Part shown: positions 9,166 through 17,237 of the stretch, piece after piece | Numbering within the stretch: position 1 is the stretch's first letter | Layout of the letters: each line of letters starts with the position of its first letter | From: JBEEOW01 sp041191405 | GTDB lineage: Bacteria > Bacteroidota > Bacteroidia > Cytophagales > UBA9547 | Reading direction: 5' to 3' | Assembly: GCA_041191405.1 (NCBI GenBank) | Contig: JBEEOW010000001.1 | Span: 124,001 to 188,000, forward strand | DNA length: 64,000 nucleotides | Notes under the pieces: generated by a model | What the model saw: the letters and a program-made list of their open reading frames with translations, nothing else | The model's database searches: none | What the model was told of the DNA's origin: nothing | Program-made: the position numbers and the translations under genes

Positions 9166-11682
9166 CTACTCACTAATTATTTCAAATTCAACTCTTCTGT
9201 TAAGTACATTTTCTGATTTATCAGCGGAGTTTAATAAAGGGTCTTTATCTCCATCAGATTCGATGCTAAGTCTTTCTGAATTAATACCTTGCGATACTAG
9301 GTAATCTTTAATTACTTGACCTCTTTTTTCTGATAAAGTGTAGTTGTAATCATGTTTTCCAAGTGGGTCAGAGTATGCATGAATTCTGATTTTCATACTT
9401 GGATTATCATTTAACTCTTTGATAACTAAGCTTAATTTATCTTTTGAATAATCTGTTAAGAAACTACTGTTATAACCAAAATGAGCAAGTGTTCTTAACT
9501 TATTACGTTTAACTTTTTCAACTGCAATATGCTCTGTTTGTTTTGGAAGTTCGGGCATTTTAAACTCTGGAATAGCATTGTTTATCAATGTTGTATCTAT
9601 GCCAACAACTTTAAACTCTGTTCTTCTATTTAATAATCTTCCTTCCTCTGTTGCATTTGTACTTATTGGCGCATTATCTGCCAAACCAAAAGCAGTTAAA
9701 CGTTGTTTTTTGATACCACGTTTTTCAAGATAAGCAGCAACCACTTTTGCTCTTTTAGTTGAAAGTTTTCTGTTAGCTTTTGGTTTTCCTATACTATCTG
9801 TGTGACCTGTAATTTCTATTTTAATTTCAGGATACGATTCCATTACAGCATAAATTTCTTCAAGTGAAGCTAAAGAGTTAGCATTCAATTTCGATTTTCC
9901 TTCGTCAAACAAAATACTATTAAAAACAAGTTTATCTCCTAATTTGAATTTGTTTCTATAATCTTTTCTCAAATAAGCTTGCATTGAAGTATCGCTTGAT
10001 TTATAGCCTTTTGCAAGTTTTTTCAGGTCTGATTTAGATAAAGATTCTTTGTTTTTTGAAGCATAATCAGCAGCAAGGTTTTTGTCTGTAACTTGAAGTG
10101 GTTTTAAATAAAAATTCTTTTTAAGCTCAAATAAAGTATTTAAACTATCAATTTTTACAATTTCTTCTTTATAAAAATAACCTTCCGAAACTACTTTAAC
10201 TAAATAGTTTTTGCCAATTTTAAGTTGTGTTTTATAACCACCGTTTGCAGTATCAGTTTTTACTATAGCAACGTTTTTACCTGTTTTTAAATCAAAATAG
10301 TTTACCGATGCTTTGATTGATTTATTTGAAACGGTGTCTAAAACCAAACCATTTACAGCAATAAAACCATTTTCAAGTTTGATTTTTGTTGCAGTATAAA
10401 TGTCTTTATCTCCGTAACTATCAGCTCTGTATGATGAGAAATAAGCTTTGGTAGCATTGTAGTTCCATACAAAATAAATATCTTGGTCAGCTGAGTTAAG
10501 AGGGAATCCAATGTTTTCTGATTTAGACCAAGTTTTTGTTGTAACATCAAATGAACTAACAAAAATATCGTATCCACCCATGTTGTAATGACCTTTTGAG
10601 CTGAAATACAATGTTTTATTATCAGCATGAATATAAGGTGCATCTTCGTCATACATAGTATTGATACTTGGTCCAAAATTTACAGCATCACCCCATTTAC
10701 CATTTGCTTGTTTGATTGAATAGTATAAATCCAAACCACCTAAACCACCTGGGCGATTACTACTGAAAATGATAATTGAATCATTAGCTGAAATAGTAGC
10801 ACTTGGTTCCCAAAATTTAGAGTTTATTGGTTCGTCCATTTTTACTGGATTAGTCCAGTCATTTCCTATTCTTTCACTTCTATAAATATCTCCTGCACGT
10901 TCTAATTTTGATTTTTTATCAGGTTTATAAACTAGTAAAATTTTACCATCATGAGATAAACCAACACAAGCATCATGATGTTTTGTGTTTATATTTTTAC
11001 TAATAGAAGTTGGCTCTGACCACTTATTGTTTTGATTATAAGATATATAAATATCTTCGTAATATAAATTATCTACATCATCTAAATCTCCACCTGTCGT
11101 ATTTGGGCGACGTGATGTAAAAATCATTGTTTTTTCGTCTCCTGAAATTAAAGGAACATATTCAGGATAAATAGTATTGATTGGTGAACCTAAGTTTTCA
11201 ATTTTAATATTTAATGGTTGACTAACTAATTTTTTACCATTATCACATTGCCCTAATAACCAGTTTATTTCAACATTCCTTTCATTGTAATCAGTTCTCG
11301 AACGGTTTAATCTGCTTTGGTATGTTGTAAAATGAGTTTTTGCTTCATCAAAATTGTTTTTCAATTGAGCTACTTTACCAAGATAAAATTCTAATTCAGG
11401 GTCGTGGTAATTTAGCGAAGAAGCTTTTTCAAAATAGGGAATAGCCTGCGTTGGGCGACCAGTATTCATATAGCAAACACCTAACTGAAATGCATGTTGA
11501 GGATTCTTTTTTTCTAGTGAATCTAACTTTTTCAATAGAGGAATCGCTCCATCAAAATCATTATCTTCCATATATAAACCTGTAAACTCTTTAAGTTCGG
11601 TGATACTTTCTTTTTTGTGTTGCGCAAAAGAATATTGAATAATGAATAATGTACTTAAAATAAAAAGAGAAATCTTTTTCAT
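9166..11682 (-). CDS. TPR-PD40-OmpA envelope protein with two OmpA domains
   Basis: 838 residues from the ATG at 11680-11682, which gives the signal peptide MKKISLFILSTLFIIQYSFA; a longer in-frame start would bury it. Order: signal peptide; TPR-like helices (about 25-130, GVCYMNTGRPTQAIPYFEKA); PD40 beta-propeller repeats (about 170-430, TMIFTSRRPNTTGGDLDD, IIIFSSNRPGGLGGLDLYYS, TLYFSSKGHYNMGGYDIFVS); a carboxypeptidase-regulatory-like module (about 445-530); then two OmpA-like peptidoglycan-binding domains. The first has ITGHTDSIGKPKANRKLSTKRA, and the second has IHAYSDPLGKHDYNYTLSEKRG. One OmpA domain is the common architecture in this family. Likely an outer-membrane or periplasmic protein tethered to peptidoglycan; related PD40/OmpA proteins sit next to secretion or gliding genes in other Bacteroidota, but none is here. 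Confidence 0.9.
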   Translation of the reverse strand: MKKISLFILSTLFIIQYSFAQHKKESITELKEFTGLYMEDNDFDGAIPLLKKLDSLEKKNPQHAFQLGVCYMNTGRPTQAIPYFEKASSLNYHDPELEFYLGKVAQLKNNFDEAKTHFTTYQSRLNRSRTDYNERNVEINWLLGQCDNGKKLVSQPLNIKIENLGSPINTIYPEYVPLISGDEKTMIFTSRRPNTTGGDLDDVDNLYYEDIYISYNQNNKWSEPTSISKNINTKHHDACVGLSHDGKILLVYKPDKKSKLERAGDIYRSERIGNDWTNPVKMDEPINSKFWEPSATISANDSIIIFSSNRPGGLGGLDLYYSIKQANGKWGDAVNFGPSINTMYDEDAPYIHADNKTLYFSSKGHYNMGGYDIFVSSFDVTTKTWSKSENIGFPLNSADQDIYFVWNYNATKAYFSSYRADSYGDKDIYTATKIKLENGFIAVNGLVLDTVSNKSIKASVNYFDLKTGKNVAIVKTDTANGGYKTQLKIGKNYLVKVVSEGYFYKEEIVKIDSLNTLFELKKNFYLKPLQVTDKNLAADYASKNKESLSKSDLKKLAKGYKSSDTSMQAYLRKDYRNKFKLGDKLVFNSILFDEGKSKLNANSLASLEEIYAVMESYPEIKIEITGHTDSIGKPKANRKLSTKRAKVVAAYLEKRGIKKQRLTAFGLADNAPISTNATEEGRLLNRRTEFKVVGIDTTLINNAIPEFKMPELPKQTEHIAVEKVKRNKLRTLAHFGYNSSFLTDYSKDKLSLVIKELNDNPSMKIRIHAYSDPLGKHDYNYTLSEKRGQVIKDYLVSQGINSERLSIESDGDKDPLLNSADKSENVLNRRVEFEIISE

Positions 11683-11791
11683 AATGAAATAGGTATTGTT
11701 TTTCAAAAATAAGAAATTCAAACCATAATCAAACAATATTGTATTTAATTATAGAAATTAATGTTTAATGAAATGTGATTGTGAAAAAATA

Positions 11792-13153
11792 TTATTCACC
11801 CAAATTAATTATTCTTTCTACTTTTTTGTCTTTGATAAATTGTTTTAAAATATTGAGAGTGTCTCTATGTTCGGAGTATAATGTTATTGCTTTTTTGATT
11901 GCTTCTTTGTTTAATTCAGGAAGTTCGGTACAATATGCCCAACCTTGGTATCTGCCTTTTTCAATATAAATAATTGCTTTTTCATTATTAGCTAAACCTT
12001 TGTCAACTAGTAAATAACTGTCATTTTTGAGAGAGAGTTTATCTATTAAAATATTTACTTTTGCATTGTAATTTTCTACAGATTCTTGCCCAATACAAGC
12101 GCCATCACATTTTCCTATTTGATGTCCGAAACAGGCTTTTTGAGTTGCATACAAACCACAGAATTTTTGACATAAGCCATATTTTTCTGCAATAATAAAC
12201 AAATGTTCTTTGGCTTCTTTCTGCGTTTCGTAGGTGAAAATAGGAGAGGAACCTTTGGTAATTGTTCCAATTTCAATGTTTAAATAGCCTTCTTTATTTG
12301 CTTTAGCAAAAATACCAACATTGAAATTTTCTTTGCGTTGAGCTCTATTAAATTTGGGTTTTAACTTTTTAATTTCGTCGGCTTCCTTGAGTAATGCAAT
12401 AAGTTCACTACCTGTTAATGTGTATTTTACATCGGCAATTTCTGCCATCATTTCTCGGGTTCTGCGAGTACTTTGGTTTTTTATATGGGTAGAAACACGT
12501 TTTCTAATTTCGTTACTTTTGCCCACATAAATCACTTCATTTTTATTGTTTAACAAGTAATATACGCCACAAGCATTGGGTAACTTATCAAGAACCGATG
12601 GTGGTTTTACTTCTTTGAGTGCTTTGTGAGCTTTTTCGTGAAAATGTTGGGTAGCATTTGGTAATTTTTGAATCATAATATCAAAAATTTTGCAAGTAGC
12701 TTCCGCATCTCCAGCTGCACGGTGACGCCCTTCTATAAAAATATTATAATCTGCACAGAGTTTACCTAAACTATAGGATACATGTCCTGGGATAATTTGT
12801 CGGGCTAAATTGATTGTACACAAATGTGGACGTTCAAAATCATAGCCAAGTTCCTTGTATTCTCTTCGAATAAAATTGTAGTCGAAACTAACATTGTGTG
12901 CAACAAAAATTTTACCTTCAGTTAATTCAATAATTTTTTTAGCTACCTCATAAAATTTGGGAGCATTGGCAACCATTTCATTATTGATACCTGTAATTCT
13001 GGTAATATTATAAGGAATTGATTTTTCGGGATTTATTAGTGTATTATAAGAATCTACAATCTTTTCACCATCGTGAATAAAAATAGCAATTTCAGTGATT
13101 TTTTCACCTTTTACATTGCCTCCTGTTGTTTCTATGTCTATAATTGCAAACAA
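11792..13153 (-). CDS. DnaQ-like exonuclease fused to GIY-YIG (UvrC-like) nuclease
   Basis: 453 residues. The N-terminal DEDDh 3'-5' exonuclease domain has DIETTGG at residues 6-12 (catalytic Asp and Glu), HNVSFDYNF near 100 and HRAAGDAEAT near 150, where the His and last Asp of DEDDh lie. A GIY-YIG endonuclease domain starts near 190 (GVYYLLNNKNEVIYVGKSNE). It is followed by a Cys-containing stretch like that of UvrC (FCGLYATQKACFGHQIGKCD). This fusion is known from Bacteroidota and Actinobacteria and is thought to act in DNA repair. The start is a TTG at 13151-13153; an in-frame stop lies only 24 bp upstream and no ATG is available. It is followed on the same strand by the PD40/OmpA gene after 109 bp and preceded by cobA with a 21-bp gap. 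Confidence 0.9.
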   Translation of the reverse strand: MFAIIDIETTGGNVKGEKITEIAIFIHDGEKIVDSYNTLINPEKSIPYNITRITGINNEMVANAPKFYEVAKKIIELTEGKIFVAHNVSFDYNFIRREYKELGYDFERPHLCTINLARQIIPGHVSYSLGKLCADYNIFIEGRHRAAGDAEATCKIFDIMIQKLPNATQHFHEKAHKALKEVKPPSVLDKLPNACGVYYLLNNKNEVIYVGKSNEIRKRVSTHIKNQSTRRTREMMAEIADVKYTLTGSELIALLKEADEIKKLKPKFNRAQRKENFNVGIFAKANKEGYLNIEIGTITKGSSPIFTYETQKEAKEHLFIIAEKYGLCQKFCGLYATQKACFGHQIGKCDGACIGQESVENYNAKVNILIDKLSLKNDSYLLVDKGLANNEKAIIYIEKGRYQGWAYCTELPELNKEAIKKAITLYSEHRDTLNILKQFIKDKKVERIINLGE

Positions 13154-13174
13154 AATATCAGCAATAATAATGTA

Positions 13175-13960
13175 TTAATCTACTGCTGTTAACCATTCTT
13201 TAGATGCTTTTTCAAGTACAAATTCAGGATGTAAGGCTACAACTTCTCCAATAATTATAATTGCAGGCGAAGTGATTGCAGCTTCTTTGGTTTTTGTATA
13301 AAGATTGTTAACGTTACCTAAAACCAATTTTTTGTTTTCTAAAGTTCCATTCTGAATAACCGCTGCTGGCGTATTTTGTTTGCCATGTTGCGCAAATATT
13401 TCAGTAATGGATTGTAAATGCGTGATTCCCATTAAAATCACAACTGTTGCACTTGATTGTGCAGCTAAAATTATATCTTTTGAAAAATCTAAATTACTGT
13501 TTGTGCCTGTAATTACCCAAAAACTTTCGTTTATTCCTCTGGTTGTTAGGGGGATATGTTCCATTTCTGGTACAGCAACAGCACTTGTTATTCCGGGTAC
13601 AATTTGAACTTCAATACCATGTTTTTTTGCAAAAGCCATTTCTTCATGACCTCTACCAAATACAAATGGATCGCCACCTTTCAAACGAACTACATGTCCG
13701 TATTCAAATGCTGAATCAACTATTAACTGATTGATTTCTTCTTGCTTATAACTACAATTACCAACTCGTTTACCAACATAAAGTTTTTTTACAGCCTTAG
13801 TTGCATAATTTAATAACTCAGGGTGAGCTAAGGCATCGTAAAGAACAATATCAGCATTTTCTAAAGCTTTTACAGCTTTGATACTGATTAGTTCTGGATC
13901 ACCTGGACCTGCACCAACTAAGGTAACTTTAGGGGTAATATGGTTTGTTTTTAAGTTCAA
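13175..13960 (-). CDS. cobA: uroporphyrinogen-III C-methyltransferase
   Basis: SAM-dependent methylation of uroporphyrinogen III at C2 and C7 to precorrin-2, the first step of siroheme synthesis. 261 residues, the normal length of the single-domain SUMT enzyme. Family motifs are VGAGPGDPELISIKA at the N-terminus (SAM loop), VRLKGGDPFVFGRGHEE near 95, VPGITSAVAVPE near 125 and an IIIIGEVV strand near the C-terminus. The start is TTG at 13958-13960; no ATG lies between it and the SAM loop. It is downstream of the siroheme-dependent sulfite reductase on the same strand, 114 bp away across a repeat, so it supplies that enzyme's cofactor. A precorrin-2 oxidase/ferrochelatase is not in the window. 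Confidence 0.95.
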   Translation of the reverse strand: MNLKTNHITPKVTLVGAGPGDPELISIKAVKALENADIVLYDALAHPELLNYATKAVKKLYVGKRVGNCSYKQEEINQLIVDSAFEYGHVVRLKGGDPFVFGRGHEEMAFAKKHGIEVQIVPGITSAVAVPEMEHIPLTTRGINESFWVITGTNSNLDFSKDIILAAQSSATVVILMGITHLQSITEIFAQHGKQNTPAAVIQNGTLENKKLVLGNVNNLYTKTKEAAITSPAIIIIGEVVALHPEFVLEKASKEWLTAVD

Positions 13961-13967
13961 GATTATT

Positions 13968-14067
13968 GGTTTTCAGTTTTCAGTTATCGGTTTTCAGTTC
14001 TTAGTTATCAGTAATCAGTTTTTACTTAATTTTAAAACTGATTACTGACAACTGACAACTGATTACT
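13968..14067. repeat. dispersed CAGTTTTCAGT-type repeat with a 15-bp inverted pair
   Basis: The sir-cobA intergenic region is almost entirely made of CAGTTATC/CAGTTTTC-like words. A perfect 15-bp inverted repeat, 14008-14022 with 14034-14048, can form a hairpin. Related words occur at 44502-44532 and 57408-57446. It could attenuate sir-to-cobA read-through; this is inference. Confidence 0.75.
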
Positions 14068-14074
14068 CCTAAAA

Positions 14075-16186
14075 CTAATTTGCAGCTATTTGCTTATTTC
14101 TTAATTCTTTAGCTTCTGCGATAAATGCAGCGGCACCAGCGATGTAAGTTTTTGCAAACTCTTCTGTTGGTTCGTTTTTATTGATTTGTAATACTTTAGA
14201 TGAGAATGATTCTGCTCCATCAACTTTAATTTCGCCAGTAGCGATAAAGTTTGCATCAAAATCTTTCAAAATTCCGTGTTGTGTATTACAAGCTACATCT
14301 TTAGTTAATAACATTGCTTTTGCAGTGTTAACATACACATTGTAAGCATGATATATTGAGTCAGCCCAGATTTGAGCTTCAAATGCTTCTTTCGCTTTTT
14401 TTAATTTATCTTCAGTTTCAAGTAAAATTAAACCAACCATATCAACAATCATGTTAGCACACTCTCCAACACCAACTGCCGTTTCGTAACGCTCAGTTTC
14501 GCCCCAGTCAACAAAATACTCTTGACCTAAATCTTTAGTATTTCCTAGAGGTTTTAAAATGGTATAGAAGTAGTTTTTACCTTGACGGAAATAGTAGTCG
14601 TTGAAGTATTCGCCTTCAGCTCCATTTTCATCATAGTCATTTAAAAGGATTCTTAATGCCTCTGGGATATTTTTTGCTGGTAATTTAATTACTTTGTCGC
14701 CAATAGTAAATTTATTTTTTCCATCAAAACCACCACCTAAAAGTACTTGCATTGCAGGCATTACTAATTCACCTGATTTTAACGACATACCGTGGAAACC
14801 AATGTTTGCAGCACTATGTTGACCGCAACCATTCATACAACCCGAAATCTTGATTTTAATATCATTATTGTGAATCAAATCAGGATATTCCTCAAGCATA
14901 ACTCTTTCTAATTCAACTGAAAGACCCATACTACTTGCAATACCAAGATTACAAGTATCTGTTCCTGGACAAGCTGTAATATCGGTAATACTATCAAAAC
15001 CTGCAGTAGCCAAACCAAGTTCAGTTAAAGCATTGAATAAGTTTGGAAGGTATTCTAAAGGAATATTTTTTAATTGATAACCTTGGTTTACTGTTACACG
15101 AATATCGTCTGAGGCATATTTTGAAACCACTGCAGCGAAAGCTCTTGCTTTGTCTGATTTCATATCACCATTAGTTAAACGAACTTGTGCTGCATACAAA
15201 CCTTTTTGTTTTTGTTCAAAAACGTTTGTTTCAAACCAATTTTTATAATTTTCTGCATTCACAGGAGCTTCTGCAACAAAATTTTCAATTACAGGAATTG
15301 AAGCTTGTGTGTTAGTATCTCTGTTAACAAGATATGATTTTGTTTTGATAGCTGTTCTTTCTTCTTCTACCAATTTGATAAAAGCCTCATAACCAATATC
15401 ACTTAACAAATATTTCATACGTGCTTTATGGCGACGAGTACGTTCTCCGTAACGGTCAAATACACGTAATACAGCTTCTGTGAAAGGAATTAATTGGTCT
15501 TCTGGTAAAAATTCAAAAGCTTCGTGTGCCATAAATGGTTGAGCACCAAGTCCACCAGCAACCACCACTTTGAAACCTCTTTGTTCAACACCATTTTCAG
15601 TTTTAACTCTTGGAATAAAACCTAAATCGTGGATATAAACATAAGCTGAATCTTTGTCAGACGATGAAAAAGCAATTTTGATTTTTCTACCCATTTCTTG
15701 ACAAATTGGGTTACGTAAAAAATACTTATACATTTCATGTGCATAAGGAGATACGTCAAATAATTCTTCTGGGTCAATACCTGCAACTGCTGATGCTGTA
15801 ATGTTACGAACAGTATTTCCACAAGCTTCACGAAGCGTTACGCCAACATCTTCTAAATCAGCCCAAAACTGAGGCGTATTAGCTAGTTGTACATAATGTA
15901 CCTGAATGTCTTGACGAGTAGTTGCGTGTAAGTTTCCTGAACCAAATTTATCAGATAAATCAGCGATACGAACTAATTGAGTAGGATTAACTTTACCATA
16001 AGGTAACTTAATTCTAATCATTTGTACACCTAATTGACGTTGACCATATACACCTCTAGCCAAACGGAATGCTCTAAATTTTTCAGAGTCCAATTCACCA
16101 GAAACGAATTTGCCAATTTTTTCTTCAAGCTCATTAATATCTTTAATTGCTAACTTGTCAATAGCAGGATTTATCGAAACGCCCAT
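14075..16186 (-). CDS. siroheme-dependent sulfite/nitrite reductase with helical C-terminal extension
   Basis: Six-electron reduction of sulfite to sulfide, probably ferredoxin-linked, in the cytoplasm; the neighbours favour sulfite over nitrite. 703 residues. Two NIR_SIR ferredoxin-like/haem domain repeats are present, for example RIKLPYGKVNPTQLVRIADL and GNLHATTRQDIQVHYVQL near the N-terminus. The [4Fe-4S]-siroheme cysteines are visible as C406 and C412 (CPGTDTCNLG) and C450 and C454 (SGCMNGCGQH). From about residue 575 to the end is an extra helical domain (ETEDKLKKAKEAFEAQIWAD, YNVYVNTAKAMLLTKDVA) resembling the HEPN fold found on Bacteroidota homologues. It heads a minus-strand unit with cobA. 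Confidence 0.93.
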   Translation of the reverse strand: MGVSINPAIDKLAIKDINELEEKIGKFVSGELDSEKFRAFRLARGVYGQRQLGVQMIRIKLPYGKVNPTQLVRIADLSDKFGSGNLHATTRQDIQVHYVQLANTPQFWADLEDVGVTLREACGNTVRNITASAVAGIDPEELFDVSPYAHEMYKYFLRNPICQEMGRKIKIAFSSSDKDSAYVYIHDLGFIPRVKTENGVEQRGFKVVVAGGLGAQPFMAHEAFEFLPEDQLIPFTEAVLRVFDRYGERTRRHKARMKYLLSDIGYEAFIKLVEEERTAIKTKSYLVNRDTNTQASIPVIENFVAEAPVNAENYKNWFETNVFEQKQKGLYAAQVRLTNGDMKSDKARAFAAVVSKYASDDIRVTVNQGYQLKNIPLEYLPNLFNALTELGLATAGFDSITDITACPGTDTCNLGIASSMGLSVELERVMLEEYPDLIHNNDIKIKISGCMNGCGQHSAANIGFHGMSLKSGELVMPAMQVLLGGGFDGKNKFTIGDKVIKLPAKNIPEALRILLNDYDENGAEGEYFNDYYFRQGKNYFYTILKPLGNTKDLGQEYFVDWGETERYETAVGVGECANMIVDMVGLILLETEDKLKKAKEAFEAQIWADSIYHAYNVYVNTAKAMLLTKDVACNTQHGILKDFDANFIATGEIKVDGAESFSSKVLQINKNEPTEEFAKTYIAGAAAFIAEAKELRNKQIAAN

Positions 16187-16224
16187 CTTGATTTATATTT
16201 TGTATATCTGTTGTATATAGTATG

Positions 16225-16254
16225 CAAAATTAAGCGTTTTATTTTTTTCTCAAA
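16225..16254 (-). promoter_or_regulatory. predicted promoter for the sulfite reductase gene
   Basis: On the minus strand, TTTG (plus 16251-16254) is followed after 18 bp by TAATTTTG (plus 16225-16232). This matches the Bacteroidota sigma-A consensus TTTG-N(17-23)-TAnnTTTG. It would give a leader of roughly 30 nt before the ATG at 16186. Confidence 0.6.
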
Positions 16255-16311
16255 ATAAAATTCTGATTTTGTTATAAAAATAAATTGAGTAACCATTTTT
16301 TATAAACAAAA

Positions 16312-16343
16312 TTGAGTTTTTTCAGAATTTAATTTTATTTTTG
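16312..16343 (+). promoter_or_regulatory. predicted promoter for the OsmC-metZ group
   Basis: TTG at 16312-16314 and TATTTTTG at 16336-16343 are separated by 21 bp, fitting the Bacteroidota promoter pattern. The start codon at 16380 lies 36 bp downstream. It is divergent from the sulfite reductase promoter, so the two sulfur-related transcripts share one control region. Confidence 0.55.
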
Positions 16344-16379
16344 TGGCATTATACCAAACTATTAACTAAGTCTTGACTA

Positions 16380-16799
16380 ATGAAAGTTACTTTAGCTAGA
16401 AAAAACGATGCTGTTCACTTTGTTGCTAAAAATGAACAAAATGTAGAACTTGCCATTGATGGTTCACCTGAAATTGGTGGTAAGGATTTGGGATTCAGAC
16501 CAATGCAAATGCTTTTAGCTGGACTTGGTGGTTGTAGTGGTATTGATATTGTAAATATCCTTAAAAAGCAACGTCAACAATTAGATGAGTTTGATATTGA
16601 AATTGACGGTCAAAGAGAAGTAGGAGTTGAGCCATCTTTATTTAAAGATATTCATGTTATTTTCAAATTAAAAGGTCCGAACCTTGACGAAAATAAAGTT
16701 AAAAAAGCGGTTGAACTTTCAATGGATAAGTATTGCTCAGTAGCTAAAACTTTAGAAAGCTCAGCGAAAATTACTTATGAGTTTCAGATTAATTCATGA
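16380..16799 (+). CDS. OsmC/Ohr family protein
   Basis: 139 residues, the normal length of the family. OsmC/Ohr proteins reduce organic hydroperoxides with two redox cysteines. Here the first Cys sits in LLAGLGGCSGIDIVNILKKQ near residue 58 and the second in DKYCSVAKTLESS near 121, at the family's usual positions. This sequence is closer to the YhfA-like OsmC branch, whose role is less clear, than to Ohr. It is first in a plus-strand group with a small secreted protein and metZ, divergent from sulfite reductase. A sulfur- or thiol-linked role is suggested by that context only. Confidence 0.88.
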   Translation: MKVTLARKNDAVHFVAKNEQNVELAIDGSPEIGGKDLGFRPMQMLLAGLGGCSGIDIVNILKKQRQQLDEFDIEIDGQREVGVEPSLFKDIHVIFKLKGPNLDENKVKKAVELSMDKYCSVAKTLESSAKITYEFQINS

Positions 16800-16802
16800 T
16801 TT

Positions 16803-17204
16803 ATGAAATTGTCAAGATTAATTATTGCTGTTACTTTCTTGTTAATAAGTCAGTTAAGTTTTGCGCAAATTAACAAAAGTGACTTAATAAAAACATGGAA
16901 AGCATATCAAATACAGGAAGGGAAATCTAAACCTCAATCTGTTCCAAATGAAATGAAAAATGATTTTCTAAAGTTCAATGAAAATGGAACTTATGAAAGT
17001 TTAGAATATGGTCAATTTTTAATTAAAGGAACTTGGATATATGATGTAACAACAAATAATTTAACTTTAAAACAAACTGTTAATAAGAATTTTCCTCCAA
17101 TTATTAAAGGAAAAATTCTTAAATTAAATCAAAATGAGTTTGTTTTTGAAGCTAAAGATATAGAAGGAAATATATTGGTTGTTTATTCAAAACCAACGAA
17201 TTAA
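16803..17204 (+). CDS. secreted lipocalin-like small protein
   Basis: 133 residues. The N-terminus MKLSRLIIAVTFLLISQLSFAQ is a signal peptide. The mature part, about 110 residues, has the pattern of lipocalin-like proteins of Bacteroidota: a start LIKTWKAYQIQEGKSKPQSV, then FLKFNENGTYESLEYGQFLIKGTWIYD, then strand-turn repeats to the end. Such proteins form a small beta-barrel; their ligands are unknown. It starts 3 bp after the OsmC gene's stop and ends 33 bp before metZ, so the three are probably co-transcribed. Confidence 0.75.
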   Translation: MKLSRLIIAVTFLLISQLSFAQINKSDLIKTWKAYQIQEGKSKPQSVPNEMKNDFLKFNENGTYESLEYGQFLIKGTWIYDVTTNNLTLKQTVNKNFPPIIKGKILKLNQNEFVFEAKDIEGNILVVYSKPTN

Positions 17205-17237
17205 AAAATATAGTAGCTTTAACTTATTAAGAATATT

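Noticed and set aside
16187..16379. SAM or other riboswitch before the sulfur genes
   Set aside because: The 193-bp gap is explained by two promoters; no conserved stem set is visible and the leaders are too short.
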